Counted from the stretch's first letter, positions 1 to 5,084 are shown. The stretch: 5,118 nt of DNA from CALRGE01 sp964360635 (GCA_964360635.1 CAYHXO010000027.1:1-5118); one strand, 5' to 3'. Translations and numbers: made by a program. Notes: generated by a model from the sequence alone, not told the origin.

Positions 1-23
1 AAGGGGACACACCAATAATAAAG

Positions 24-1274
24 ATGTTCGAAAATTTAAGCAATGACCAGCTTCGTCAACTCGGAATAGTAGTTTTTTTGGCGGCACTACCTGCCATAAT
101 TTGGTCGGTAATAATTTTTAAAGGTAGGCGCACATCATTTTGGACACTCTTTTTAGCATTCTTTTTGGGGACGCTCACAGTGACTCCAATCATGTTCCTT
201 GATTATATTTGGGCAATTTACCCTCAATTCGACATATATTCTGTTATAAATAAAAACTTTTCTCAAGTTCACACTGTGGCAATCTTGACACTACTTGTTG
301 TGGGTATTGTTGAAGAAGTCGCAAAGAGCGGAGTTGTTAGAATTATAGATAAGACTAAAATTGGAATTCATACTGTTGGTGATGCTCTGAAATATTCAAT
401 TCTTGCCGGCCTCGGATTCGCCTTTACAGAAAATATTTTCTACTTTTATTATATCTGGCAATCCAGCGGCTTTGTCGGTCTACTTTTTCCACTCGTTTTC
501 AGATCGATTTTTACGGTAGCCGCACACATGATTTTCTCCGGAATTTACGGTTACTATTTTGGTATCGCCAAATTTGCAAATCCAATTTTGCAGCAAAAAT
601 TATGGCTAGGTGAAAAGGCTCCTTTCGTGAGTTTTATGTCTAAAATTCTCGGTCTAAACGAAGGAGACACTTATAAAGAGTTAACAATGTTCAAAGGACT
701 TTTTATAGTCATGGTCGGTCATGCTGCATACGACTTTTTCCTTGAATTTTCAATTTTGGCACCGGTTATAGGAATAGTTTTTGCCGGGCTCGCCTTCCTT
801 TTATATTTGATGGCGCACAAAGCAGGCGCAATTGCATTCTCCGGAATGGAGCGTGCTTCATCAATGAATAAAAAAGATGAAGATGTTGTGATTGAACTTT
901 TGGGAATGTGGACAAATGAAGGCAGATATCAAGATGTTATCGACATTTGCCAACGTCTTTTGATGCGTGATCCGGACAACAAAGTCGTTCAACTTTTCCA
1001 GGCAAAAGCCATGGACAGCACTAAGCTTTCAAAACTTGAAGATTCTTTCGGTTCAATTTTCAAATCTGACGACGACAAGAAAAATGACAAAACACTCAGA
1101 AATCTGGTACGCCAAAAAATTCTTATGGATATGTTGAATGAAAAAAAACCTAGTCTGGCAGTAGCTCAGACGCCAACTCAGCAAAGCGGTCCGTCATCCC
1201 AGCCAAGTAGTCCCGTAAAAACAGCACCCGCTCCTTCTCTGCCAAAGCCTGAATTTTCTCCGCCTGAAGCCTAG
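24..1274 (+). CDS. prsW: PrsW-family intramembrane metalloprotease with TPR-like C-terminal region
   Basis: Seen: a 416-residue, strongly hydrophobic protein with about seven or eight membrane segments (about 13-33, 39-60, 84-106, 122-145, 150-178, 222-243, 245-265). It carries the PrsW signature blocks in order: EEVAK at 97-101, GLGFAFTENIFYF at 129-141, the conserved His in AAHMIFSGIYGYYFG (H168), and GHAAYDFF with H233 and D237. Family knowledge: PrsW proteins are polytopic metal-dependent proteases; Bacillus PrsW makes the site-1 cut in the anti-sigma factor RsiW. No anti-sigma partner is visible here, so the substrate is unknown. Residues about 286-330 look like one or two TPR-type helical hairpins (LGMWTNEGRYQDVIDICQ), probably cytoplasmic. 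The last 40 or so residues are P/S/Q-rich and antisense to the neighbouring hydrolase. ATG at 24 is chosen because the hydrophobic N-terminus starts there. The upstream frame is open to the window edge and there is no good Shine-Dalgarno, only GGGG 17 bases away. Stop is TAG. Confidence 0.9.
   Translation: MFENLSNDQLRQLGIVVFLAALPAIIWSVIIFKGRRTSFWTLFLAFFLGTLTVTPIMFLDYIWAIYPQFDIYSVINKNFSQVHTVAILTLLVVGIVEEVAKSGVVRIIDKTKIGIHTVGDALKYSILAGLGFAFTENIFYFYYIWQSSGFVGLLFPLVFRSIFTVAAHMIFSGIYGYYFGIAKFANPILQQKLWLGEKAPFVSFMSKILGLNEGDTYKELTMFKGLFIVMVGHAAYDFFLEFSILAPVIGIVFAGLAFLLYLMAHKAGAIAFSGMERASSMNKKDEDVVIELLGMWTNEGRYQDVIDICQRLLMRDPDNKVVQLFQAKAMDSTKLSKLEDSFGSIFKSDDDKKNDKTLRNLVRQKILMDMLNEKKPSLAVAQTPTQQSGPSSQPSSPVKTAPAPSLPKPEFSPPEA
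1141..1171 (-). terminator. Candidate intrinsic terminator of the dGTPase gene, inside the PrsW-family reading frame
   Basis: Read on the minus strand: GTCTG (1171-1167), a 9-base loop, CAGAC (1157-1153), then TAGG and a run of eight T (1148-1141). The stem is only 5 base pairs and lies four bases from the T run, so it is weaker than a textbook terminator. Its place exactly at the dGTPase stop codon supports the call. On the plus strand the T run is the A8 tract encoding E373-K375 of the protease. Confidence 0.4.
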
Positions 1275-2289
1275 GTAAATCTTCAGGTTTTTCCATGTAA
1301 TGCTTGAAAAGCCTCTTTATAATGTCTTGGCCCTTTTGCATTGGGGCAACAATATCCGGATTATTATAAAACCTCGCCATCAAAAATTCCTTCAATGCGC
1401 GGTTCGCTTCTTTCAATTCGACTGAGAATCCAACCAAACTTTCACTGCACGCGTAAACGTCATCTAACGTCTTAATTTTCTTCTCTGCAAGTCGCTCGCT
1501 AGTCTCAACCAAAATATCAGTAATCATAATTCCAATCATTTTGCTAATCGTGCGGGCCCAACGAATTTTTGCATCTTCAATTTCGCCATATTGCTTCGCT
1601 GTTAGCTCCGCCGCCATTTTCCATAACGCGAGTTCAGCCAAATCTTCTTCGGTGAAAATTCCAGATCGCAATCCGTCATCAACATCATGATTTTGATATG
1701 CAATTTCATCTCCCATATTCACAACCTGTGCTTCCAAACTCGGCCTCACCGCGCCGGCATGCTTCGGGTTATCCCAACTTGTGTGGTGCTTCATCATTCC
1801 CTCAATCACTTCAATACTCAGATTCAAGCCCACAAAATTCGGGTACACTTTTTCAAGCTCTTCAACGGTTCTCACGCTCTGATCATTATGCTCAAATTCG
1901 AAGCCATATTCAGTGAGCACTTCATGCAGTGCAAACTCGCCCGCGTGCCCAAAAGGTGGATGCCCCAAATCATGTGCCAGCGCAATCGACTCAGCCAAGT
2001 CTTCATTCAACCCCAAAGAGCGAGCAATGCCCTTTGAAATCTGCGCAACTTCAAGAGAATGAGTCAGTCTGTTTCTAACGTGGTCGCCGTGATGTGCCAC
2101 GAAAACCTGCGTTTTATCTTTAAGTCTTCTGAATGCCCGCGAATGAATAATCCTATCTCGATCTTTCTGAAATGGTAATCTTTGTTGATCGTCGTGATCC
2201 TGATGTTTTCGCCCTTTCGAACGGTGCACAGCATACGGCGCGAGCACCTTCATTTCGTTTATCTCAAGCTGAGTTTTTAGGAGGATCAT
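1150..2289 (-). CDS. dgt: dGTPase-like deoxynucleoside triphosphate triphosphohydrolase (HD superfamily)
   Basis: Role from the family: hydrolysis of dNTPs to deoxynucleoside plus tripolyphosphate, affecting dNTP pools; cytoplasmic and metal dependent. Seen: 379 residues, the usual length for the shorter (type 2) dGTPase-like proteins. The HD metal site is complete: H77 in RLTHSLEV, H106-D107 in ALAHDLGHPPFGH, and D195 in NMGDEIAYQNHDVDDGL. The nucleotide-binding N-terminal block DRDRIIHSRAFRRLKDKTQV (43-62) is typical, as are the N-terminal LAPYAV and the C-terminal FLRDYLAGMTDRFA. The match is end to end, so this frame is conserved right through the 125-base overlap with the convergent protease gene. 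The first ATG gives the expected N-terminus; M13 is a possible alternative. No Shine-Dalgarno is visible upstream. Divergent from the lipoprotein gene across a 54-base spacer. Stop is TAG. Confidence 0.95.
   Translation of the reverse strand: MILLKTQLEINEMKVLAPYAVHRSKGRKHQDHDDQQRLPFQKDRDRIIHSRAFRRLKDKTQVFVAHHGDHVRNRLTHSLEVAQISKGIARSLGLNEDLAESIALAHDLGHPPFGHAGEFALHEVLTEYGFEFEHNDQSVRTVEELEKVYPNFVGLNLSIEVIEGMMKHHTSWDNPKHAGAVRPSLEAQVVNMGDEIAYQNHDVDDGLRSGIFTEEDLAELALWKMAAELTAKQYGEIEDAKIRWARTISKMIGIMITDILVETSERLAEKKIKTLDDVYACSESLVGFSVELKEANRALKEFLMARFYNNPDIVAPMQKGQDIIKRLFKHYMEKPEDLPRLQAEKIQALAEKERVLFLRDYLAGMTDRFAELASELLPD
1263..1292 (+). terminator. Rho-independent terminator of the PrsW-family gene, inside the dGTPase coding sequence
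   Basis: CCTGAAG (1263-1269) and CTTCAGG (1281-1287) form a perfect 7-base-pair stem with an 11-base loop, followed at once by TTTTT (1288-1292). A G-U pair may extend the base. The loop contains the TAG stop of the protease gene (1272-1274). On the minus strand the stem is not followed by a T run, so it should act only on the plus-strand transcript. On that strand the same bases encode dGTPase residues around KPEDLPRLQ. Confidence 0.75.
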
Positions 2290-2343
2290 AGATGTAAAAA
2301 TAAACTATTATGCTAATATACGCCAGTAATTTAATTCATCCAT
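2290..2343. promoter_or_regulatory. Divergent AT-rich promoter spacer between dGTPase and lipoprotein genes
   Basis: The only 54 bases between two divergent starts must carry both promoters unless either lies inside coding sequence. On the minus strand CATAAT (2312-2307, 5 of 6 to the -10 consensus) would give a leader of about 11 bases before the dGTPase ATG. On the plus strand TAATAT (2314-2319), preceded by TGC like an extended -10, would give a leader of about 18 bases. Neither has a good -35. The AGGAGG at 2279-2284 is dGTPase coding sequence read backwards and does not precede a plus-strand gene. Confidence 0.35.
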
Positions 2344-2553
2344 ATGAAAAAAACACTCACAATCCTATTGTTCTCTGCAATAATTCTTAGCGCTTGTGAC
2401 ACAAAAGATCTACAAGGTCGCTTTGATTCAAATAAAAAGGCAACTGAGACTAAAGAAATAAAACCGAAAGCAACTCAAATGGAGGCTGAAAATGAAGATG
2501 AAATTAAGGATGATGAAGCACTTGGAATGGAGGCTGAAAATGAAGATGAGTAA
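2344..2553 (+). CDS. Small secreted lipoprotein with acidic repeat tail
   Basis: A 69-residue protein. It starts with a classic lipoprotein signal: MKK, a hydrophobic stretch (residues 4-14) and a lipobox Leu15-Ser16-Ala17-Cys18, so Cys18 should be lipidated after signal peptidase II cleavage. The mature part is only about 52 residues, highly charged and without predicted structure: first K-rich (KKATETKEIKPKATQ), then E/D-rich. The octapeptide MEAENEDE occurs twice (46-53 and 62-69), and the second copy is the C-terminus itself. No domain is recognised and the function is unknown. The ATG at 2344 is the natural start because the signal peptide begins there; no Shine-Dalgarno precedes it. Stop is TAA, 3 bases from the stop of the convergent 94-residue gene. 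Such short lipoproteins often drift fast or are decaying. Confidence 0.75.
   Translation: MKKTLTILLFSAIILSACDTKDLQGRFDSNKKATETKEIKPKATQMEAENEDEIKDDEALGMEAENEDE
2479..2549 (+). repeat. Two perfect 23-base direct repeats, 48-base period, inside the lipoprotein gene
   Basis: The 23-base unit at 2479-2501 recurs exactly at 2527-2549. The offset is 48 bases (16 codons), so the frame is kept and the peptide MEAENEDE is duplicated. The 25 bases between the copies are also E/D-rich but not an obvious further copy. Identity at the DNA level, including third codon positions, indicates a recent duplication. Confidence 0.9.
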
Positions 2554-2556
2554 AAC

Positions 2557-2841
2557 CTAATTATATTCTCCGCTTCCGTAGTCGTAATTTTGATCTTCGT
2601 AATTACTCTGCTCTTCATATAAAATCTGGTCATAAAGTTCCTCGTCTTCTTGACTCTTGTAGCCCTGATAATAATTCAAGGCAGCCAACACTGCTAGAAT
2701 AGGACCAACGAATTTGACAACTTTTTCATATTTGCTAAGTTCCACTTTCTTCTGGACGTAAATTTTATAGTAAACAAAACAAGCATGAACTACAAAATAC
2801 AGAGTAATCGCTGCTTGCATGAGTATAAGAATTTTATCCAT
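2557..2841 (-). CDS. Small two-TM membrane protein of unknown function with acidic, Tyr-rich tail
   Basis: A 94-residue protein with two hydrophobic helices (about residues 4-27 and 42-60). The loop between them is Lys-rich (QKKVELSKYEK), which by the positive-inside rule would be cytoplasmic, putting both ends outside. The tail (61-94) is acidic and Tyr/Gln/Asn-rich, with seven Tyr in 34 residues and no basic residue after K62. No family is recognised. The hydrophobic N-terminus and the lack of an alternative upstream start support the ATG at 2841. No Shine-Dalgarno is visible in the A/T-rich leader. It lies 55 bases downstream of the 268-residue gene on the same strand, so the two may be co-transcribed. 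Its TAG stop is 3 bases from the lipoprotein stop on the other strand, leaving no room for separate terminators. Confidence 0.7.
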   Translation of the reverse strand: MDKILILMQAAITLYFVVHACFVYYKIYVQKKVELSKYEKVVKFVGPILAVLAALNYYQGYKSQEDEELYDQILYEEQSNYEDQNYDYGSGEYN

Positions 2842-2896
2842 TTTAGTTTTTTAAATATTAATCACTAACAATGATACAGACTGACGCCTAACTTTG

Positions 2897-3703
2897 CTAC
2901 TCTTGCTGGAAGTTCAGCGGAATTCTATTTACTCGCAAGGTGCCTCGATAATTTTCTCTCCTTGTTGGTGCAGTCAGGCCACGATGCGGTTCTCCTTCGA
3001 ATAAACCACCATGCGCCACACGAACTCTTATAGGACCTGATTCAAACCAAGTCTGCATGTCTCCCCATTTTGTCGGCATAGTTTCAGTTCTGCGTAGAAA
3101 TTCCTGAAAAGTTATCATGTTAAGCCCATGCCCCCGCATTGAACTAATTTTACTCTCTATGTAATCTCTATCCAAAGTTGATTCTTTTAGTTCGCCATCT
3201 CCAAACACCATACAACCCTTTTCATTTATGAAATAAGGGGCCGGCTTATTTAACAAATTGCCAGCAACCATAAAATCATATTGTACACGAGGATTCGCCT
3301 CTAGAATTTCTTCCCAAGAGTAAACTTTTTCGCCAAACGTTTTGCAACTTTCAGGCAAGTCGTCATACTGCCCTTTTAGTGAATCTAGAATTCCATCATA
3401 TGATCTAATATGGTCAGGGTTTTTGAAAGATTCATACCATTCATCAGGATGTTTAGGATACGGATTTTGAGGTGTCACTGAAGAGCCAACGACTTTAATT
3501 TGTTCTTTAAAACCAGCTAACATAAAACGAATTATGCCAGATCTATCTTCCATTTCAACCTGATCGAGAGGATCCAAGGCATCCAATGTTGCCTTTAATG
3601 CAGCATCTCTACTTTCGGCATTAATAGGAAAGAACCTATCTAGCTCTTCTAACAAAGCCTGATCGGGCAGTGTACTGTCTTCATCTGGACTTGGTCTGCG
3701 CAT
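2897..3703 (-). CDS. Hypothetical soluble protein, about 268 residues, 5' region interrupted by IS30
   Basis: No signal peptide or membrane segment. The N-terminal 50 residues are acidic and helical-looking (LLEELDRFFPI, LDALDPLDQVEMEDR). A middle part is rich in Pro and aromatic residues (about 78-130). The C-terminal region (about 180-260) reads like a compact domain: RGHGLNMITFQEFLRRTETM, then MQTWFESGPIRV, AHGGLFEG and YRGTLRV. That ending vaguely recalls the ends of DUF4256-type proteins, but I would not assign it. I start at ATG 3703. The frame stays open to a GTG at 3745, but that GTG lies in the left inverted repeat of the insertion element, and residues before M1 would be partly transposon derived. 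No Shine-Dalgarno precedes either start. An original start further upstream, cut off by the insertion, cannot be excluded. Stop is TAG. Function unknown. Confidence 0.65.
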   Translation of the reverse strand: MRRPSPDEDSTLPDQALLEELDRFFPINAESRDAALKATLDALDPLDQVEMEDRSGIIRFMLAGFKEQIKVVGSSVTPQNPYPKHPDEWYESFKNPDHIRSYDGILDSLKGQYDDLPESCKTFGEKVYSWEEILEANPRVQYDFMVAGNLLNKPAPYFINEKGCMVFGDGELKESTLDRDYIESKISSMRGHGLNMITFQEFLRRTETMPTKWGDMQTWFESGPIRVRVAHGGLFEGEPHRGLTAPTRRENYRGTLRVNRIPLNFQQE

Positions 3704-3731
3704 TTTTATTTGTGTAAGCGCGGAATCACGT

Positions 3732-3761
3732 TTGAAGTGCACCACTAGGTAGGCGGATAAT
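3732..3761 (+). promoter_or_regulatory. Probable transposase promoter overlapping the left IS end
   Basis: TTGAAG (3732-3737, 4 of 6 to the -35 consensus) and GATAAT (3756-3761, 5 of 6 to the -10) are 18 bases apart. Transcription would be expected about 7 bases after the -10, at or near A3769, the A of an in-frame ATG. The first T of the -35 is host DNA next to the element tip. The -10 overlaps the earlier ATG at 3760, which argues against that codon as the start. Confidence 0.5.
3733..3749 (+). repeat. Left terminal inverted repeat of the IS30 element
   Basis: TGAAGTGCACCACTAGG, exact reverse complement of 4747-4763. Similarity fades inward (GGTAGGCGG here against GGGGTGGT in the right end), so the functional end may be a little longer than the perfect part. 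Confidence 0.92.
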
Positions 3762-3768
3762 GCAGCCT

Positions 3769-4770
3769 ATGAAATACCAACATTTAAGACCTGAAGAGCG
3801 AGTAGAAATCGCTCTACTAAAGGAGAAAGGATATTCACTTCGGAGGATTGCAAAGGCAATAGGAAGGAGCCACAGCTCGCTTTCGCGAGAACTAAGGAGG
3901 AATGAAGTTTCAGGAACTTATTGTGCGCCGAAGGCGGAACACAAAGCATACTGTGCACGGAAATACAGCAAGTACCAAGGAATGAAAGTTGCAGACCACT
4001 TGGAACTGGAAAAATATATTCAAGAGAAACTCAAGCTCCATTGGACTCCGGAGCAAATAGCAGGAAGGCTACGTGAAGAAGCCTTCCTGCCCTATGTGAG
4101 CAGAATGGGGATTTATAAATATCTATACAGTAGTTATGGACAAAAATACTGTGAATATTTACCAAGCAAGAGATACAGGCGAAAGAAACGGAGAGGAAAG
4201 AAAACGGATAGAGAGATGATTCCAAACAGGGTTGGGATTGAAAACAGACCTGAAGAAGTGATTGGAAGAGAGGTTTTTGGACATTATGAAGCAGATACTG
4301 TTGTTTCCAAGAGAAACACCGGGAAAGCTGCACTGTGTGTGTTGGAAGAACGAGTAACCAGAACAACTCACATTAAGAAAATTTCCTCCATGAGGCCAAA
4401 GGCAAACAACAAAGCCTTGGAAAATATGGGCAAAAATCTTAAGATGAAGAGTTTAACATTGGACAACGGAATAGAAAATAAACATCATGAAAAACTTTCA
4501 AAGAAGCTGAAGATTTCCATTTATTTTTGTAATCCCTACTGTTCTTGGGAGAAAGGAGCTGTTGAAAATACAAATGGAAGGATTAGGAGATTTTTTCCAA
4601 AAGGGACTAATTTCTCCAAGATACATCCGAACACTATTGCAAAAGTTGAGCGAATTCTGAACAATACCCCAAGAAAGTGTTTGAACTACAAAACTCCTAA
4701 CGAAATGTTTGCTTATTATTCCAATTTATCCAATAACAAAACCACCCCTAGTGGTGCACTTCAGGGCTGA
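3769..4770 (+). CDS. IS30-family DDE transposase
   Basis: Catalyses excision and insertion of the element. From the upstream ATG at 3760 it is 336 residues; I prefer ATG 3769 (333 residues), which gives MKYQHLRPEERV, the usual family N-terminus. Using 3760 numbering: helix-turn-helix at about 8-48 (ERVEIALLKEKGYSLRRIAK, then SHSSLSRELRRN); a second DNA-binding helix pair near 92-105 (HWTPEQIAGRL); a basic linker at 137-148; and a catalytic core with D179 (GHYEADT), D235 (LTLDNGIEN) and E269 (WEKGAVENTNGRIRRFFPKG). The D-x55-D-x33-E spacing is characteristic of IS30, and the gene is intact and full length. The frame reads through the right inverted repeat and uses a TGA at 4768-4770, apparently outside the element. 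It is the only gene here ending in TGA. Probably transcribed from the promoter in the left end as a leaderless mRNA. Confidence 0.96.
   Translation: MKYQHLRPEERVEIALLKEKGYSLRRIAKAIGRSHSSLSRELRRNEVSGTYCAPKAEHKAYCARKYSKYQGMKVADHLELEKYIQEKLKLHWTPEQIAGRLREEAFLPYVSRMGIYKYLYSSYGQKYCEYLPSKRYRRKKRRGKKTDREMIPNRVGIENRPEEVIGREVFGHYEADTVVSKRNTGKAALCVLEERVTRTTHIKKISSMRPKANNKALENMGKNLKMKSLTLDNGIENKHHEKLSKKLKISIYFCNPYCSWEKGAVENTNGRIRRFFPKGTNFSKIHPNTIAKVERILNNTPRKCLNYKTPNEMFAYYSNLSNNKTTPSGALQG
4747..4763 (-). repeat. Right terminal inverted repeat of the IS30 element
   Basis: CCTAGTGGTGCACTTCA, exact reverse complement of 3733-3749. It is inside the transposase frame, encoding most of the final TPSGALQ, and the stop codon comes only after the repeat. 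Confidence 0.92.
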
Positions 4771-4790
4771 ATCCACCAAGGTTCTGTGCG

Positions 4791-4823
4791 ATTATATATA
4801 ATATATATGGCTGGGTTGGTCAA
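4791..4823 (-). promoter_or_regulatory. Candidate minus-strand promoter, probably the original promoter of the 268-residue gene
   Basis: On the minus strand TTGACC (4823-4818, 5 of 6 to the -35 consensus) is followed after 17 bases by TATATA (4800-4795). A perfect TATAAT lies slightly further (4796-4791), and the surrounding 18 bases are all A/T. It points toward the 268-residue gene, but the IS30 element now lies between. Without the element, the -10 would be about 60 bases from that gene's ATG. Confidence 0.45.
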
Positions 4824-4903
4824 TCGCGAAAATTAACAGGGATTCCCGGGCAGGATTTTTCGTAGAGAGTGTTCTTTTGTGTGACCAATTGGGCATGATT
4901 TCC

Positions 4904-4926
4904 TTATTGCGACACTGTCGCAAATT
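4904..4926. promoter_or_regulatory. Dyad-symmetric site 1 (candidate operator)
   Basis: TTGCGACACTGTCGCAA (4907-4923) is a perfect 17-base palindrome about a central C, with half-site TTGCGACA. A one-base centre cannot form an RNA hairpin of this stem, so a dimeric DNA-binding protein is the natural reading. The length and odd centre would suit a Fur-family type site among others, but I cannot name the regulator. Confidence 0.5.
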
Positions 4927-4968
4927 ATACCTGTTAAATTTTCCCTACAAAAAATAGCCATCAGGTTG

Positions 4969-4991
4969 TTATTGCGACTCTGTTACAATAA
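4969..4991. promoter_or_regulatory. Dyad-symmetric site 2 (candidate operator)
   Basis: A second copy 65 bases from site 1. It matches site 1 in 17 of the first 20 positions and is itself symmetric at 8 of 11 pairs, with perfect outer arms TTATTG and CAATAA. The substitutions fall near the centre. Its right half holds TACAAT (4984-4989), 5 of 6 to a -10 hexamer, though no good -35 is placed for it. Confidence 0.45.
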
Positions 4992-5028
4992 GGGAAATGA
5001 CCTCAATTCGGCCTGCAAAGAAAGCCAC

Positions 5029-5084
5029 CTAATCGCACATCCGATTAGACTGAAGATAATGGGCCTGAATTCTAGTCCGAATCG
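5029..5084 (+). promoter_or_regulatory. Hairpin with a competing alternative pairing (possible 5' UTR switch)
   Basis: CTAATCG (5029-5035) and CGATTAG (5042-5048) form a perfect 7-base-pair stem with a 6-base loop. The same CGATTAGACT (5042-5051) can pair instead with AGTCCGAATCG (5074-5084), leaving only an A opposite CG unpaired. Both partners carry AATCGCAC. No T run follows, so it is not a finished terminator. It would lie just upstream of a gene beginning past the window, if there is one. Confidence 0.35.

Larger units (their letters stand above)
3733..4763 (+). mobile_element. Complete IS30-family insertion sequence (about 1.03 kb)
   Basis: One intact IS30-type transposase gene fills the element, which is bounded by perfect 17-base terminal inverted repeats. 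Length and one-gene layout are normal for the family. No target duplication of 2-3 bases is seen: the flanks are GTT on the left and GGG on the right. So either the tips differ slightly from my limits or a flank has changed since insertion. Intact gene and perfect ends suggest recent arrival and possible activity. It stands immediately upstream of the minus-strand 268-residue gene. Confidence 0.9.

Noticed and set aside
1687..2037. Plus-strand open frames (116 and 72 codons) inside the dGTPase gene
   Set aside because: They lie antisense to strongly conserved HD-domain sequence, have no family features and are explained as shadows.
2492..2560. A 22-codon basic peptide frame in the lipoprotein gene, with GGAGG six bases before its ATG
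   Set aside because: GGAGG is the Glu-Ala coding sequence, and a K/M-rich shifted frame is what E/D-rich codons give. A second copy of the motif comes from the repeat. No independent support.
3704..3745. GTG start at 3745 for the 268-residue gene
   Set aside because: The codon lies in the IS30 terminal repeat and the 14 extra residues come partly from the element; ATG 3703 is preferred.
3767..4371. Minus-strand open frames of 63, 111 and 70 codons inside the transposase gene
   Set aside because: Antisense to the conserved transposase; composition is that of a shadow frame.
4768..4770. TGA read as glycine (code 25), extending the transposase by 23 codons
   Set aside because: Four long frames contain no internal TGA and encode glycine with GGN, so recoding is not supported.
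4839..4860. GGGATTCCCGGGCAGGATTTTT as a terminator after the transposase
   Set aside because: The symmetric parts (GGGATTCCC, CCCGGG) have no loop and no stem abuts the T run.
4833..4961. 42-codon minus-strand frame
   Set aside because: It overlaps the palindromes, has no ribosome binding site and no recognisable product.
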